Source: Diphasiastrum complanatum
Lineage: Eukaryota; Streptophyta; Lycopodiopsida; Lycopodiales; Lycopodiaceae
Direction: 5' to 3'
Length of the DNA stretch: 64,000 nucleotides
Assembly (NCBI GenBank): GCA_029204225.1
Contig: CM055114.1
Location: 17,339,849 to 17,403,848, forward strand
The notes beneath the pieces were generated by a model that was not told the origin of the DNA, did not search any database, and worked only from the letters and a program-made list of their open reading frames with translations. This document shows, in pieces, positions 20,821-52,274 of this stretch (positions are counted from its first letter, which is position 1; every line of letters begins with the position of its first letter). The translations under genes and the position numbers were made by a program.

Positions 20821-22264
20821 TGCTCCATTTCAGCGGACTGTTCTTCTGTTTTAGCCAATTGCGGCAGAGCTTGTGGCTATGGCGGAGCAGGAAAATGTTT
20901 TCACCTTATAATCCTTGCTGCTGACAGCTATCTGGCTTCTCGTGAAGCATTTTTTGTTTGTGGTTTGGAATTGAAGACTAAGTTCGGCTTCGAAGCAATT
21001 CAGGCTGTCAATTTCGATCCATGTGCGAGATCCAACAATGGCGCGGGCATGATTGCATGATTTGTGAATGAACGCTCCTTAAGGCGATTTGACGCTGATT
21101 TCGTGATCGTGCTCGAGAGGCTGAACAAAGCAGATGTCCATCGATTGCTACTGTGTATTAGGGTTTCTGGTATCGCCTACCTTAAAGAAAGCCATGCAGG
21201 AACTAAATCGGCATGCAATCTTGTCTCATGATATGTTGTTGATATCAATTCTGACAACGGCACTACAATCGGTATAGCTTCATGTCATGGTTTTACAAGG
21301 AACCTTTCTTATTGGAATTGTGATGATATTCCACAGGTGAAGCGCTAGTCGATTTCCCAGGTCCCCGTTTATGGTTTTCACATTAGATCTACACTTTGAA
21401 CGTCCACTTAACCTTTAGGAAGCTTTCTTTAGGAAGTGTTGGAGCTGCAATCTGAAACCCTAGTCTCAACCTATAAATATTTGTCTGCCATTCCTCTCTC
21501 TGCTACTATAGGGACAAAGAAATGCAGCTAAGAATCTAGTGACTGTTTGCAGATGCAATTTCGGTGTTTGGTAAATTTGGGATTGCTTTCAAATAGCTAG
21601 CGACAATTGTATTTGAGAAGTAACAAGCAATTTTGCGAGCATACTTCCATGCCCTGTATCCATGCGAGTATTAATTTTATGTAAATGTTTGCCATACCTG
21701 TACACCACAAGATATAAGATTTGGTAAAAATATCTATGATGTTTACCAAAATTTTTGGCTATTCGCCTGGTTTTTTTTTTTTTTGCCAATAAGCTTGTTT
21801 CAGTGAAAATTTTGAATTTATAAGCGATGTGGTGCTTCATCTAGTGATTTTGGGTTTTCTAGGCTTTGGCATGGCTAGGTGAGAAGTTTCTAAAGAGCAA
21901 TAGTCCGACTCAGTTAGCTGGTATACAGCCTAATATGGAGTATGGACCATATGCCTTCTTCACCGCACGTACAAGTTTGTGTCCACACGAGCATAGTTGC
22001 AAGGAGATTTGAATCGATTCAGATTGAGCTCCTGCTAAATGTTCCTCAAGACTATCAAACTTTTGGAAAAAATCAGGGGAAATGGGGGAAAAGTTCACAA
22101 ATTTGAGACGTTAAAGACTTAAGATTTGAATTCAGAATTATTTTGAATCAATTTGAATAGATCTCAAATTTAAAGCATCAAGATTTGTTAGAAGTGTGTC
22201 CACGGTATTTTGGCGATTATGGTTTGAAATTGTTCTGTCACGTTTGAATAGGTATCATGGAATC

Positions 22265-22605
22265 TTAGATGATCATCTATCACTCTTGATTTTTACAGGT
22301 GAAATTGTAGTTGTTGAAGCAAGACACAGTAGCAGTTTATACAGCAGATTTGTGGCAATTTAGATCTCAGATATGGCACTTGGACTCCTTACCATATGGA
22401 GTGGCAGTTCCTTGCTGTCCTATAATCATCTATCACACATGATTTTTTAAAGCTGGAATCGTATTTGTTAGTGGAAAGGACAGTTGTAATTTAAACAGCA
22501 GAATCTCTTCTTGCTTCAAAGAGTCTGAACGGCAATTGAGACATCAATTATCACACTTGGACTCCTTCCCATGTTGAGAGGCAGTTCTTTGCTGTTGTAT
22601 ATCAA
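22265..22605 (+). repeat. Diverged tandem duplication just upstream of the coding start
   Basis: Two units of about 160-170 bp (roughly 22265-22425 and 22426-22605) share the ordered words 'atcatctatcac', 'acagcaga', 'cacttggactcctt.ccat' and 'ggcagttc.ttgctgt'. The block is directly upstream of the ATG at 22651, and the first unit contains a possible splice acceptor 'tttttacag' (near 22300). Confidence 0.7.
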
Positions 22606-22650
22606 GTTTATTGTTGAGGGGCTTACCGTGAAGCCGAAACTTCTTCATCC

Positions 22651-42943
<20,293 letters not shown>

Positions 42944-44148
42944 AATGAGACCTGAAGTTCTGTTCATAGATCCAAATATTTCTCGCATGCAGCGCAAGAC
43001 ACATACTAGTCGAGATTGATTGAGGTAGCAATTTTGCATCACCGAACTAGAGCATAACTTTCACAATTGCGCAAATTTCACACCGAACTTGGCCAGAAGA
43101 TGTGCGTTCCCCTCTGCATGAAGGTGTATTACAAGCCCAGCTCTCATTGAGAAATCCGCCAAAAGCAAATTTGTGATGATGGGTTTTTAACTGTTTCGAG
43201 TAATCTAATCTGCAAATCGTTGTTTGCTTACTTGGTGGCTAAAATGACATAGCTTTTCTAGGCTGGAAAACAAGGTCTGGAGGATTTTTTGCACGATCTC
43301 CTCCAAACAGAGCAACTAAAATTCAGTTTGGCTTTCAAGCAGACAGGGAAGAATGCTGGCCAATATTTGTAATATACTGGCACATTTTGTCTTCTATGCT
43401 TCTTTTGTACGAAAAGATCATGTACAAAGATTACGAGTTCGAGGATGTTGGAAGAATCCAGTCCATTGTTTTGCTCGAAATGTGCTTTTATCTCCGACAC
43501 TTCCTAGTTTGCAAACGTGAGGCAAGGCAAGAACACTTTCTACCTTCGGAGAAGCTATGCATGTACTTCCGAACGACTGCCAATTAGTTGCAGCAGAACA
43601 GCTCTTTATCTGTCAGGTGTTCTCTATATCTTTAGTCGGAAGCTGGCAGGAATTGTAGGCAAGAGATGGGCTTTAAGTGGAGAATTGGCTGCTATCTGCT
43701 GTGTAGTCCTTGTCCCTGCATGGCATTCTGTTTCATTTGTCTTCCTTCCATTCATATCAAGGTGCATACTCATTCTCCACACCAATCTGACAAAACACCG
43801 GATTATGTGCTTTAAGTATTGCATTTTGTAATTGGAGGGGTTAGCATGGGGTGTAGGGAAGAAGATGTTATGGTAGCATTTGCTTGTCGGAGAGCTACAT
43901 GTGATTTCACATTTACATAGCGTAGAACAAGAAAACTTGAGAAACTGTTCAGAGAATTTGAACTTAAGCACACATTTAGTATGAGCCCCACCTTGTTTGC
44001 AGTCATTACAGTCCTTAATTCACTGTACTCTAAATTTTGTCAACATTCTTGAGATGTGTACATGGCATGGCACAAATGAGAAAAATGTGATTTTATTTCG
44101 ATTATGAAAAAATGTTTATGAAGTGTAAAAGCTAGCATGTAAATATAT
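42944..44148. other. 3' flank of the PX/RH gene
   Basis: Probably contains the 3' untranslated region. Several ORFs of 60-115 codons exist on both strands, none recognised. The segment ends at the terminal repeat of hAT copy B. Confidence 0.4.
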
Positions 44149-44452
44149 CATAGTTGCATTGCGTTTCTAGAAACGCGTTTCAAAAACGTGTTTCTGGATT
44201 TTACCAGCGTTTCTCGGAAACGTTTTTTTTTTTTTTTTTTTAAAATTATTATTTTTTTTAATTTTTAATTTTTGTTTTGTGGGCAATATGGGTATCAAAT
44301 TAAAGCTCTAATTATGGGCAATACATTTTGTATAGGTTGCCAAATGTTTCGGGTACATGATGGTCCAGTTCAAGTGCATTAACTCTTACTAGATTTACGG
44401 TTTAGCTCCTTTAAAATAAAAAACTAGAATGGCTCGTCGTGTTCACAACAAG

Positions 44453-44454
<2 letters not shown>

Positions 44455-44494
<40 letters not shown>

Positions 44495-44608
44495 CAACAA
44501 ACCAAACAGAAACCACAAGGAACCCTACTGAATCATGCTGAACCATACTGCATCGTATTGATATGTACTGAACCATCATTCAACCATACTGAAGAGAAAA
44601 GATGCATG

Positions 44609-44672
<64 letters not shown>

Positions 44673-44794
44673 TGAGATCCCAACCAAACGAAATGAAATC
44701 ATAAAGAACCATATTGACACGTTGCAAAATCATACTGACCATATTGAACCATGTTGATTGATTCATGGCTGAACCGTAATGAAGAGAAAAGGCA

Positions 44795-44868
<74 letters not shown>

Positions 44869-44950
44869 ATAAACCATAAAATTGATTTGAAACTATAAAG
44901 AACCATACTGAATCATGGCTGGCACTACTGTGAATAAGGTTATCATAATA
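44455..44950. repeat. Three CT microsatellites in a roughly 170-bp tandem unit
   Basis: CT tracts at 44455-44490, 44612-44669 and 44798-44863, each followed by related sequence with repeated 'gaaccatactga' words and ending 'gaagagaaaag..gca.(t)tc' before the next tract. Copy A has only one such tract. Long Ser-Leu or Glu-Arg ORFs here are artefacts. Confidence 0.85.
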
Positions 44951-45021
44951 TATAATATCGGGCTACATGGCACCAAAATGGAGTACAATGATGTTCGACG
45001 AATATAATGAGAACTATACAA

Positions 45022-45381
45022 CTAAGACTCGTCGGAGTCATGGTAATCAGAATCCTCCGAGTGTGTGTATGTCTGTTGATCCCAAGGGTCTGTAAATGAA
45101 TCAGAGAGAACCATACGTTGTGGCGAGACCCTAGCTCTGCTACTACATGCTCTGGCTCTGCTGCTCGTGCTTGTCCTCCCCCTATTCCTACCTTTGCCTC
45201 TCTCTCCTCCTCTAGCCCCCCTCTGGCTGTCCCCACCCCTTTGTCTACGCCCACGTGTCTGTGTGTCAGGTAGTTGTGATTCTACACCTTGGGATGGCCC
45301 TACCCACTGTGATGATGCATGGCCGACGGCTGTGATGCTCCACTCCTGTTTACAAAAGTGAGCCGAGCCTCCCCCTCCCAT
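45022..45381 (-). pseudogene. hAT transposase C-terminal region, copy B
   Basis: Matches the C-terminal half of the copy A ORF: PSQGVESQLPDTQTRGRRQR, RGARGGERGKGRNRGR, RARACSSRARVSPQRMVLSD and DPWDQQTYTHSEDSDYHDSD, ending at TAG. The Arg-Gly run is much shorter than in copy A. It is an arginine-rich tail downstream of the dimerisation region. Confidence 0.8.
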
Positions 45382-45459
45382 AACCCCTAGGTCGCCCTCT
45401 AGGGCCTACGTGCAGGAATGGCTGGCTTCTTCTCTGTCTCCACATCAGGGTCCACCAAC

Positions 45460-46526
45460 AGGCCAACTAGGTCCCTTGTGCCTCTGCCCTCATCTCCTCC
45501 TCCTCAGCCCACTCCTTCTCCTCATAATCAGCCTTGAGCTCCCTCTGAGTCCTCATCATCTCCCTTCTCAACTAACGTGACACACGTAAGTCCACTGAAT
45601 CCACACACTAGCAATGAGTACACTACTGTAGTATTATGACTACTAAGTGGTTTCTCACATATACTTGGTCCGGGCCATACACGCTTAATGTACTCCGCCC
45701 ATCCCTTGTGCAGCTCCAGATCGTCCAAGTCTCCAGTAGAGCGCCACAAGGGGTGCAACATGTGGGCTACGACGTAGATGGGTCGGTGGAAGTAGTCCCA
45801 TCTGGCCTCCCAGATCTACAAGATCTCGTCCTACAACGGACAAATTACAATCATTAGTGCTCCATAACATAAAAGAAACACAACAAACTTGAGTGAGAAA
45901 TAACAAACAAGACACTAAAGAGTCATACTTGTCCTCGTCCAAGGCCGACGTCTGAATCGCCTCGTCGATGCGGTTCATGAACTAGTAAATGAGACCGAGA
46001 GTGCACCCCTCACGGTCTACCAAATGCAACACATAGAAAATCGGTCGAAGGATCCCCACAAGCTCCTCTGCATGTGTCCAGAACTCATCTCCAAACACAG
46101 TGGCTTGGAAGTATGTCGCATCTGCGATGATGCCTCTAAAGTCCCCGAAGGCCTCGCTAGAAACCATCCGCCGCAATGGGTCCTTTACTGCCATCAGTCG
46201 CTCTAGAACCAAGAAGTAGTAGGCAAAGCGGGTGGGTGTTGGCTTCTTCAGGTCCAATGGCGAGAAGGTGCAGAATAGGGCCAACATGCGCTTCTTCCTG
46301 GTGATGAAAGGTGACCACACGCATGGCCTGCTAAGTGATCTGCAACACAGACATCTAGTAGAAAGTTTAGATAACCATTGAAATGGGTTTAGTAGCATGG
46401 AGCAAGAAAGATAGCAAAGCAAATGAAAAAAATTATACCTCTCTGATCTATGGAAGTACACACAGGTCATGAATGAGGAGGTCTATGCAGTGTGAAGCAC
46501 ATGGTGTCCATACAATGGTGGGGTGC
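45460..46526 (-). pseudogene. hAT transposase core, downstream half (copy B)
   Basis: Directly left of the Ty3 insertion the minus strand reads PTIVWTPCASHCIDLLIHDL, the conserved end of DUF659. An intron-like gap follows. Next come KPTPTRFAYYFLVLERLMAV, DPLRRMVSSEAFGD, FQATVFGDEFW and ILRPIFYVLHLVDREG, all typical of plant hAT-like DUF659 transposases. After another intron-like gap comes IWEARWDYFHRPIYVVAHML, then HPLWRSTGDL. A TAG interrupts just before IWEARWDY (plus near 45820). The dimerisation domain downstream is poorly preserved. Confidence 0.85.
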
Positions 46527-47150
46527 TGTCACATGTACTTTGAATCCCTTGCCCAATGTAAATTGTAAATTGTAATTATTAAATTGTAAATGGCTAAGTC
46601 ACCGGCCTGTGAAGACAATTGTAAATATCTGTTCTAGTGACTTATTCTGAGATGGCCAAGAGGGTAATGGGTCTCACGAGAGTTTGTTGGACTGACCTCC
46701 TAAAAAGTAGAAGAGTTGATCGGTCAACGCGACACGTGTCATATGCTCACTGGGAGTGACACTTGTCGGACGGTCAATGAATGGCGGGTCAACATACATG
46801 TGCCATATGCTCATTGGGACACTTGGTCCAATGCATGAGTGACACGTGTTAGACTGTCCACTTGCTAGCTTGTCTATGTGTAAGGGTACTGCCAAGTGCC
46901 AAGTGTCGACTGTGCATGGAGTTTGCCATGTGTCGACTTTAGGATGCGTCAAGGTTAAGGGATGCTTGAGGGGATATAGTGTGAGCTAGACATTCCCTAT
47001 CGTATTCCTATGCAGCTATGGTTGGAGACTTGCAGCTGAGCTCTCATGTTTGCTTGTTGATCTATGTACATTTGCTTGAGATTAATAAAGTGACAAATTT
47101 GCTGGGTAATTCTGTGTATTTACTTAGGGTTGGTGAGCTTGTGTGTAACA
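46527..47150 (+). repeat. 5' LTR of the Ty3 element (624 bp)
   Basis: Runs from TGTCACATG to TGTGTAACA. Its last about 235 bases match the 3' LTR closely ('ggagtttgccatgtgtcgac' onward), while the first about 390 bases do not. It contains two CACGTG cores (46733, 46843) inside ACACGTGT. Confidence 0.88.
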
Positions 47151-47152
47151 GT

Positions 47153-47167
47153 TTGGTATTAGAGTAG
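47153..47167 (+). promoter_or_regulatory. Primer-binding site, tRNA-Met type
   Basis: TTGGTATTAGAGTAG, three bases after the LTR; differs from TTGGTATCAGAGC-type sites by C-to-T style changes. Confidence 0.8.
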
Positions 47168-47698
47168 TTGCTTTCGAGACTTGTGTGGGATTTGGCATCT
47201 TCAGTTAGGATTTGGTGCATTCTTGGAGAGCCAGCACCATATTGTAGGTGATCTGTTGGTAGATTTGTAGCCCATAAGATAGCAGAAGCCCTATGGTGGA
47301 TTGATGATCTTCTGGCAGCCTTTGAGCATTTTCTACTATGTGTCTTGATTATTCTCTTCGCTTTTGTGAAATTTCAGCGCACATGGGATTTGTGAATTTG
47401 TTTGTAACTTCTTCAATACTCAGTATTTTTCAGATTTGTCAGTTGCAGTAAGCTTCTTGGGGTAGGTTGCTGGTAGGGTACTTTTCGCCTTCCGATTCGG
47501 TGATCATCCATTTTTTTTGCCAATTGTCAGTTTGAAACTCTAGTTTGCTGATTTTTGGAGAAAAAGAGTCTATGTGTAGTTAGAACTTGGCTGTGGGAGG
47601 TCTATTCTATCCAGTTCTTCTAGGAATTCAGGTTAACCTATCTGTGTAGTGATTTGAGGTGCCGAGAGCTTGTCTTTGCTTTGTTTTAAGAATTTTGG

Positions 47699-48346
47699 TT
47701 GCTTGATTTTGCATATGCTTTGTTCTTGCTACCTAATTTTCTGCTATGGCATCCGCAAGCAACACCAGTCAAGATTCAAATTAATGCAGTATGTTCCAAG
47801 GTGGATGCTGACGAAGCTACTCTTAAGCTGATTTTGGAGCAACTCAAAGGTAAAGGGGCTAGTGTTCTTGAGAGAGTCAGTGGTACAACTATGGAAACAA
47901 AAAAGACATTGTCGACGGGCCATGAAGCTGAGTTGGGGTTTCGAAAGAGGAAGCTACCTACTATCAAGGATCTAAAACCTTCGAAGTTCACTGGAGCAGT
48001 ATCTATGAGAACTACAGATGTCGTTGAGAATTGGTTGCAAAGATGGGATAAAACATTCCAGATGTGTGGCATAGCTGATAAAACTAAGATGATTGTTGAA
48101 CCCACATATCGTTTTCAAGAGTCAGCACAAAGGTGGTGGAGGAAGGTGAAAAAAGATGACATAGTTCTAATCACGTGGGAGGCATTTTGGCAAATGTTTA
48201 CACAAAATTGGGTGCCTATGGATGAAAACAAGAGAGCCATGCAACAATGGACTTATTTGAAGCAGGGTAACTTGAGTGTGCATGATTATGCAGAGGTAGA
48301 GATGTTTAGGCTCTATTTGACATTGGGTCCTCTCATAATCTGTTGA
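47699..48346 (+). pseudogene. Ty3 Gag, 3'-truncated
   Basis: Open for 215 codons. The Gag core is recognisable: LPTIKDLKPSKFTGAVSMRT, VVENWLQRWDKTFQMCGIAD, AQRWWRKVKKDDIVLITWEA, FWQMFTQNWVPMDENKRAMQ and LKQGNLSVHDYAEVE. The normal Gag end is missing; after 48300 the sequence jumps to a protease-like segment in another frame. Confidence 0.85.
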
Positions 48347-48900
48347 ATTCAACTTTGGTACGAAAGGTAGGTGTGAATACTCAACCATCCTAGTACACAG
48401 TGGAAATGGCTGATGGAAAGGGTACAAAGATTTGGGATAAGAGGGTTGTGGGCATTCCACTAACTGTACAAAGTTATACTAAAGAGTTGAATTTTTAGAT
48501 AACACGGCGTGCGCGGTTTGATGCGATGTTGGGCATTTGTTGGCACACGATGCGGAAGCCACACATAGCCTGAGATACTCCTACTTGGAGAAGGGGCACC
48601 TTTCCAAGGACTGCCTGAAGAGATGGAAGAAGGGTGGCCGTTCCTTTTAGGCACCAAGTAATTCTTCTATTTCTTGCGTTGATGTATCTTTTAAAGATGA
48701 AACAGTTTGTATGACTTGTTATCTTAACACTACAATTTTTGGACCTCACGACCTCATTCGTATGAGTGGGTTCATAGGTAGCCAGTCCGTGAGTGTTCTT
48801 TTTTACGACGGTTCTACGTATAATTTATTAATGCTAAGTTGGCGTAGAAGCTGCAGTTGGCAACCGCACCAAGTGACCACAAGTACGTGTTAGGATGGCA
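48310..48900 (+). pseudogene. Ty3 zinc knuckle flanked by two protease-like segments
   Basis: First segment (about 48310-48480): FDIGSSHNLL, then VEMADGKGTKIWDKR, a protease-like stretch. It is followed at about 48520-48650 by Cys/His-rich sequence ending KGHLSKDC. Then at about 48770-48830 comes a second active-site-like segment SVSVLFYDGSTYNLL. Normal order is knuckle then one protease, so the first segment is out of place. Confidence 0.6.
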
Positions 48901-49302
48901 GCTGGTGGGGAGCAGCAGGTCTGTTACCACTTTGTCCCTCACGTGCCGTTGAAGATTCAAAACTATGTAGATAGTTTACCTTTCCATGTTATGAATCTTG
49001 ATAAGGTAGATTTAATCCTAGGTAAAGAGTGGTTTTATGCTAGGAATGAGTCCTTAAAAAAAGATTATGTTTCACATAGTATCTCTTTCTTACATAATGA
49101 CTCATTGGTTTGTCTTAAAGGCGATGAGCCTGATCTACCTTTTGTAACTGCTCATGAGGCTAATCAATGTATTTTGGATTCTGAGTATCATTCGTATTTA
49201 TGTTATCTGAAAAATGAATCATATTTAGATGCTTTTAGTACTCATAATTTCAATGTTGATGTATCGTCTTTCCCTAAAGCATTGTCTTTTTTTTTATGTT
49301 AA
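48895..49302 (+). pseudogene. Ty3 protease C-terminal part
   Basis: Contains SLPFHVMNLDKVDLILGKEW and FYARNESLKKDYVSHSISFL, matching the LGKEWF block at the end of Ty3 proteases. It joins the RT frame around 49300 with a one-base shift. Confidence 0.8.
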
Positions 49303-50145
49303 TCTAGATTCTTTGCCTGAGGGAAAAATCTTTAAGAGACTTAGGGAAGAATATAATGATATATTCCCCGAGCAGTTGCCTGAGGGTCTTCCCCCCTCAC
49401 GGGGAGTAGACCATCACATAGATCTTCTTCCCGACAGCTCTCATGTATCACTTTTTTCCTACAGAATGAACCCGAAGGAAGAAGATGAAGTTGCTAGCCA
49501 ACTTAATGAGTTGTTACGTAAGGGCCATATAAGGCCTAGTAAATCCCCTTAGGGAGCTCCTATATTGTTAACCGGCAAGAAAGATGACGATATTCGTCTT
49601 TGTGTCGATTACAAAAAGCTTAATAAAATGACAATTAAAAACCATTATCCCTTACCTCGGATGGACGACTTAATGGACCGATTGAATGGTGCTAAGTATT
49701 TCACCAAATTGGACCTTAGGTCAGGGTACCATCAAATTAGAATTCACGAGGGGGATGTTTCCAAAACTAGTTTTTGTTCTAGGTATGGCCATTACGAATT
49801 CTTAGTTTTACCCTTTGGTCTAACTAATGCCCCGACAACCTTCCAACAGTTGATGAACGATATTCTTCGTCCATATCTAGGGAAGTTTCTCTTGGTAGTT
49901 TTAGATGACATACTGATTTACAGTAAGACTCTTGAGGAGCATGAGGCGCATTTGCGCACAGTCTTACATAATCTAAGGCAGACAAAGTTTTATGCTAAGG
50001 AGTCTAAATGTGAGTTTTTTCAAACAAGACTCAAGTATTTGGGACATATCGTTTACGATTGAGGTCTTGAGATCGACTACGATAAGGTCTAGAAAGTTCA
50101 TGATTGGCCTATCTTGAAAACTATTTAGAAAGTAAAATTTTTTTT
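49303..50145 (+). pseudogene. Ty3 reverse transcriptase
   Basis: Contains [80 protein letters not shown] and the catalytic [13 protein letters not shown] (about 49888). Stops: TAG where SPWGAP would need Trp (about 49550), TGA near 50060, TAG near 50090, TAG near 50127. Confidence 0.93.
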
Positions 50146-50722
50146 GGGCTTCACAGGGTTTTTCCATAAATTCATTAAAGACTATGCCTTGATTGCATTG
50201 CCTCTAACGAATCTTTTTAAGGGAGTGAAGAAAGCTAAAAGAAAAACAAAAAAGGGTAATAAGAAGAAGGCCGGAAGGCGTTCGAAAATCAGTCCACCTG
50301 TTGTCTGGACCGATGAACTTAATCAAAGTTTTGAAGCTTTGAAGATGTTAGTGTCTACAGCCCCTATCTTACACATAGTGGACCCTAGCGGATCTTTCCT
50401 GGTGGAAACGGATGCTAGTGACTATGCGGTGGGTGCAGTCCTGTATCAGGATGGTAGACTTGTGGCTTTCGAAAGCAAGAAGTTGGACCCAGCTCAAAGT
50501 AGATATTCTACTTATGAGAAGGAGCCTTTTGTTGTCATCCATGTCTTAAAGATCTGGAGACATTATTTGTATGGATCTAAATTCGTGGTTATGACAGATT
50601 ATGAGTTTTTTAAGTATATCTGTGATGCCTCGGACCTCAGGGTCGTAAGGCCTGTTGGTCGGAACTTATTCAGGAGTTCAAATTCGACATTAAGTACCGT
50701 CGATGTGTCGTTTATGCTTTGA
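50146..50722 (+). pseudogene. Ty3 RT connection and RNase H
   Basis: Contains GFTGFFHKFIKDYALIALPL, a lysine-rich insert (KKAKRKTKKGNKKKAGRRS), VETDASDYAVGAVLYQDGRL and HVLKIWRHYLYGSKFVVMTD. A frameshift near 50645 and a TAG near 50724 break the end, where ADALSRI would be expected. Confidence 0.9.
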
Positions 50723-50772
50723 GCTAGATTGGAGAGGTTAATCAGTTATGCTTTGCTGAGTTTCAATCCGAG

Positions 50773-51795
50773 TTGTATCTTTCTCTACGAGATCTTTGTC
50801 GGACCGATGAGTTTTTCGGTCGTATTTGGCAAGAAGTCCTGACAAGAAGTTCTATTTTGAGAAATAATCTTGGAAGGCAGAATCCCAAGAAATCTCGCGA
50901 AGAGAAGATACTTGATGATTATTCCATTCGGAATGGTTTACTTTTTCGTAGAGAAAAAGTTTGTGTGCCAGATATCGTGGACATCAAGGCCCAAATCCTG
51001 CACGAGTGCTTCGATAGCCCCAGCATGGGACTCCTTGGTATACAGAAGAGGACACTTGACCTTCTTAAGAGAGAATTTTATTGGCCAAAAATGAAAGGTC
51101 ATGTCGAGGCATATGTTCAAAAGTGTGAACATTGCCAACTAAATAAAGCGGAAAGACTCAAAACAACCGGTCTGTTGCATCCATTGGAAATTCCCAGCAA
51201 GAAATGAGAAAGTATTTGCATGGACTTTGTGGTCGGACTTCCCAAGTCTGGGAAGGGTCACGATGCTATTTGGATAGTAGTTGACAGGCTAACCAAGATG
51301 GCGCAATTTATTCCAACAAAAACTATTGTCAAAGATTTTGAACTTGCTCAACTCTTCGTTGAAAAGTTGTTCAGGTTGTATGGTTTGCCGAACGATATTG
51401 TTAGTGATCGTGATTCCAAGTTCATTGGCAAGTTCTGGCAGGCGGTCTTTGAGAGACTGGAAACTACTTTAAGTCTATCGTCTTCAGATCACCCAGAAAT
51501 CGATGGTCAGACCGAGCGTGTCAACCAGTCGATGGAAGATATGCTTCGCGCATATGTTTCCAGGCGACAATCAGATTGGAAAAAGTATCTCCCAATAGTT
51601 GAGTTCGCATACAATAGTGTGAAGCATTCTGCCACTGGTTTTAGTCCTTTTATGCTCTTGTACGACTTTCATCCTCGTTCCCCTATGTCCGTTGGACTCA
51701 AAGGTCTCAAGGTTCAGGCTGCAGTGGATTTCTTGCTTGATATGCAGGAAATGTTGCAGGTGGCTAGGGAAAGCATTAGATCGGCTCAAGATTGA
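50773..51795 (+). pseudogene. Ty3 integrase
   Basis: Zinc region: ILHECFDSPSMGLLGIQKRT, LLKREFYWPKMKGHVEAYVQ, KCEHCQLNKAERL. A TGA at about 51205 replaces the Trp of KKWES. Core: MDFVVGLPKSGKGHDAIW, IVSDRDSKFIGKFWQAVFER, DGQTERVNQSMEDMLRAYVS, with D, D and E present. C-terminal region: HSATGFSPFMLLYDFHPRSP. A TGA at about 51793 ends the frame. Confidence 0.93.
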
Positions 51796-52258
51796 GCCCA
51801 ATTCTATGCTAACCGAAGTCGCGCTCCTCGAGAATTTGAGATCGGTGATTGGGTGTATCTTAGATTCCCAAAAGACTCTAAGACACTTCGAATGGAAAAA
51901 TGTCCGAAGTTATCTCCACGTTTTAGCGGTCCTTTCAAAGTTCTTAACAAGATTGGTAGGGTTGCTTATCGACTAGACTTCCCTGTTGAACTAAGGTCCA
52001 TCTTGTATTCCATGTTAGTCGTTTAAAGGAACGACTTGGTGGGAAGGACAACCTAATTCCCACAGATGATCTAGTGCTATTGGAGGATTTGACTGCTTTT
52101 GTACCCTATGAACCAGAAAGGATCATGGATACTCGACGACATCAACTGATAAATCGTTTGATTTCTGAACATCTGATTCATTGGAGGATGATGAGGACAC
52201 CTGGGAGAAGAAATATGATTTAAGACTTAGATTCCCTGGTTTTTTTACATAGAAGAAA
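51796..52258 (+). pseudogene. Ty3 integrase C-terminus and chromodomain remnant
   Basis: In shifting frames: EFEIGDWVYLRFPKDSK-type sequence, KCPKLSPRFSGPFKVLNKIG, SRLKERLGGKDNLIP-type sequence, then EPERIMDTRRHQLINRLISE and DEDTWEKKYDLRL-type sequence of a chromodomain. The purine tract TTTTATGGGGGAGA follows at 52261-52274. Confidence 0.75.
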
Positions 52259-52274
52259 ATTTTTATGGGGGAGA

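Noticed and set aside
20670-20858. 62-codon minus-strand ORF with Ala/Gln repeats
   Set aside because: Produced by the GCTGC repeat in the opposite strand of the presumed 5' UTR.
44429-44877. ORFs rich in Ser-Leu or Arg-Glu on both strands
   Set aside because: They arise from the three CT tracts and have no other protein features.
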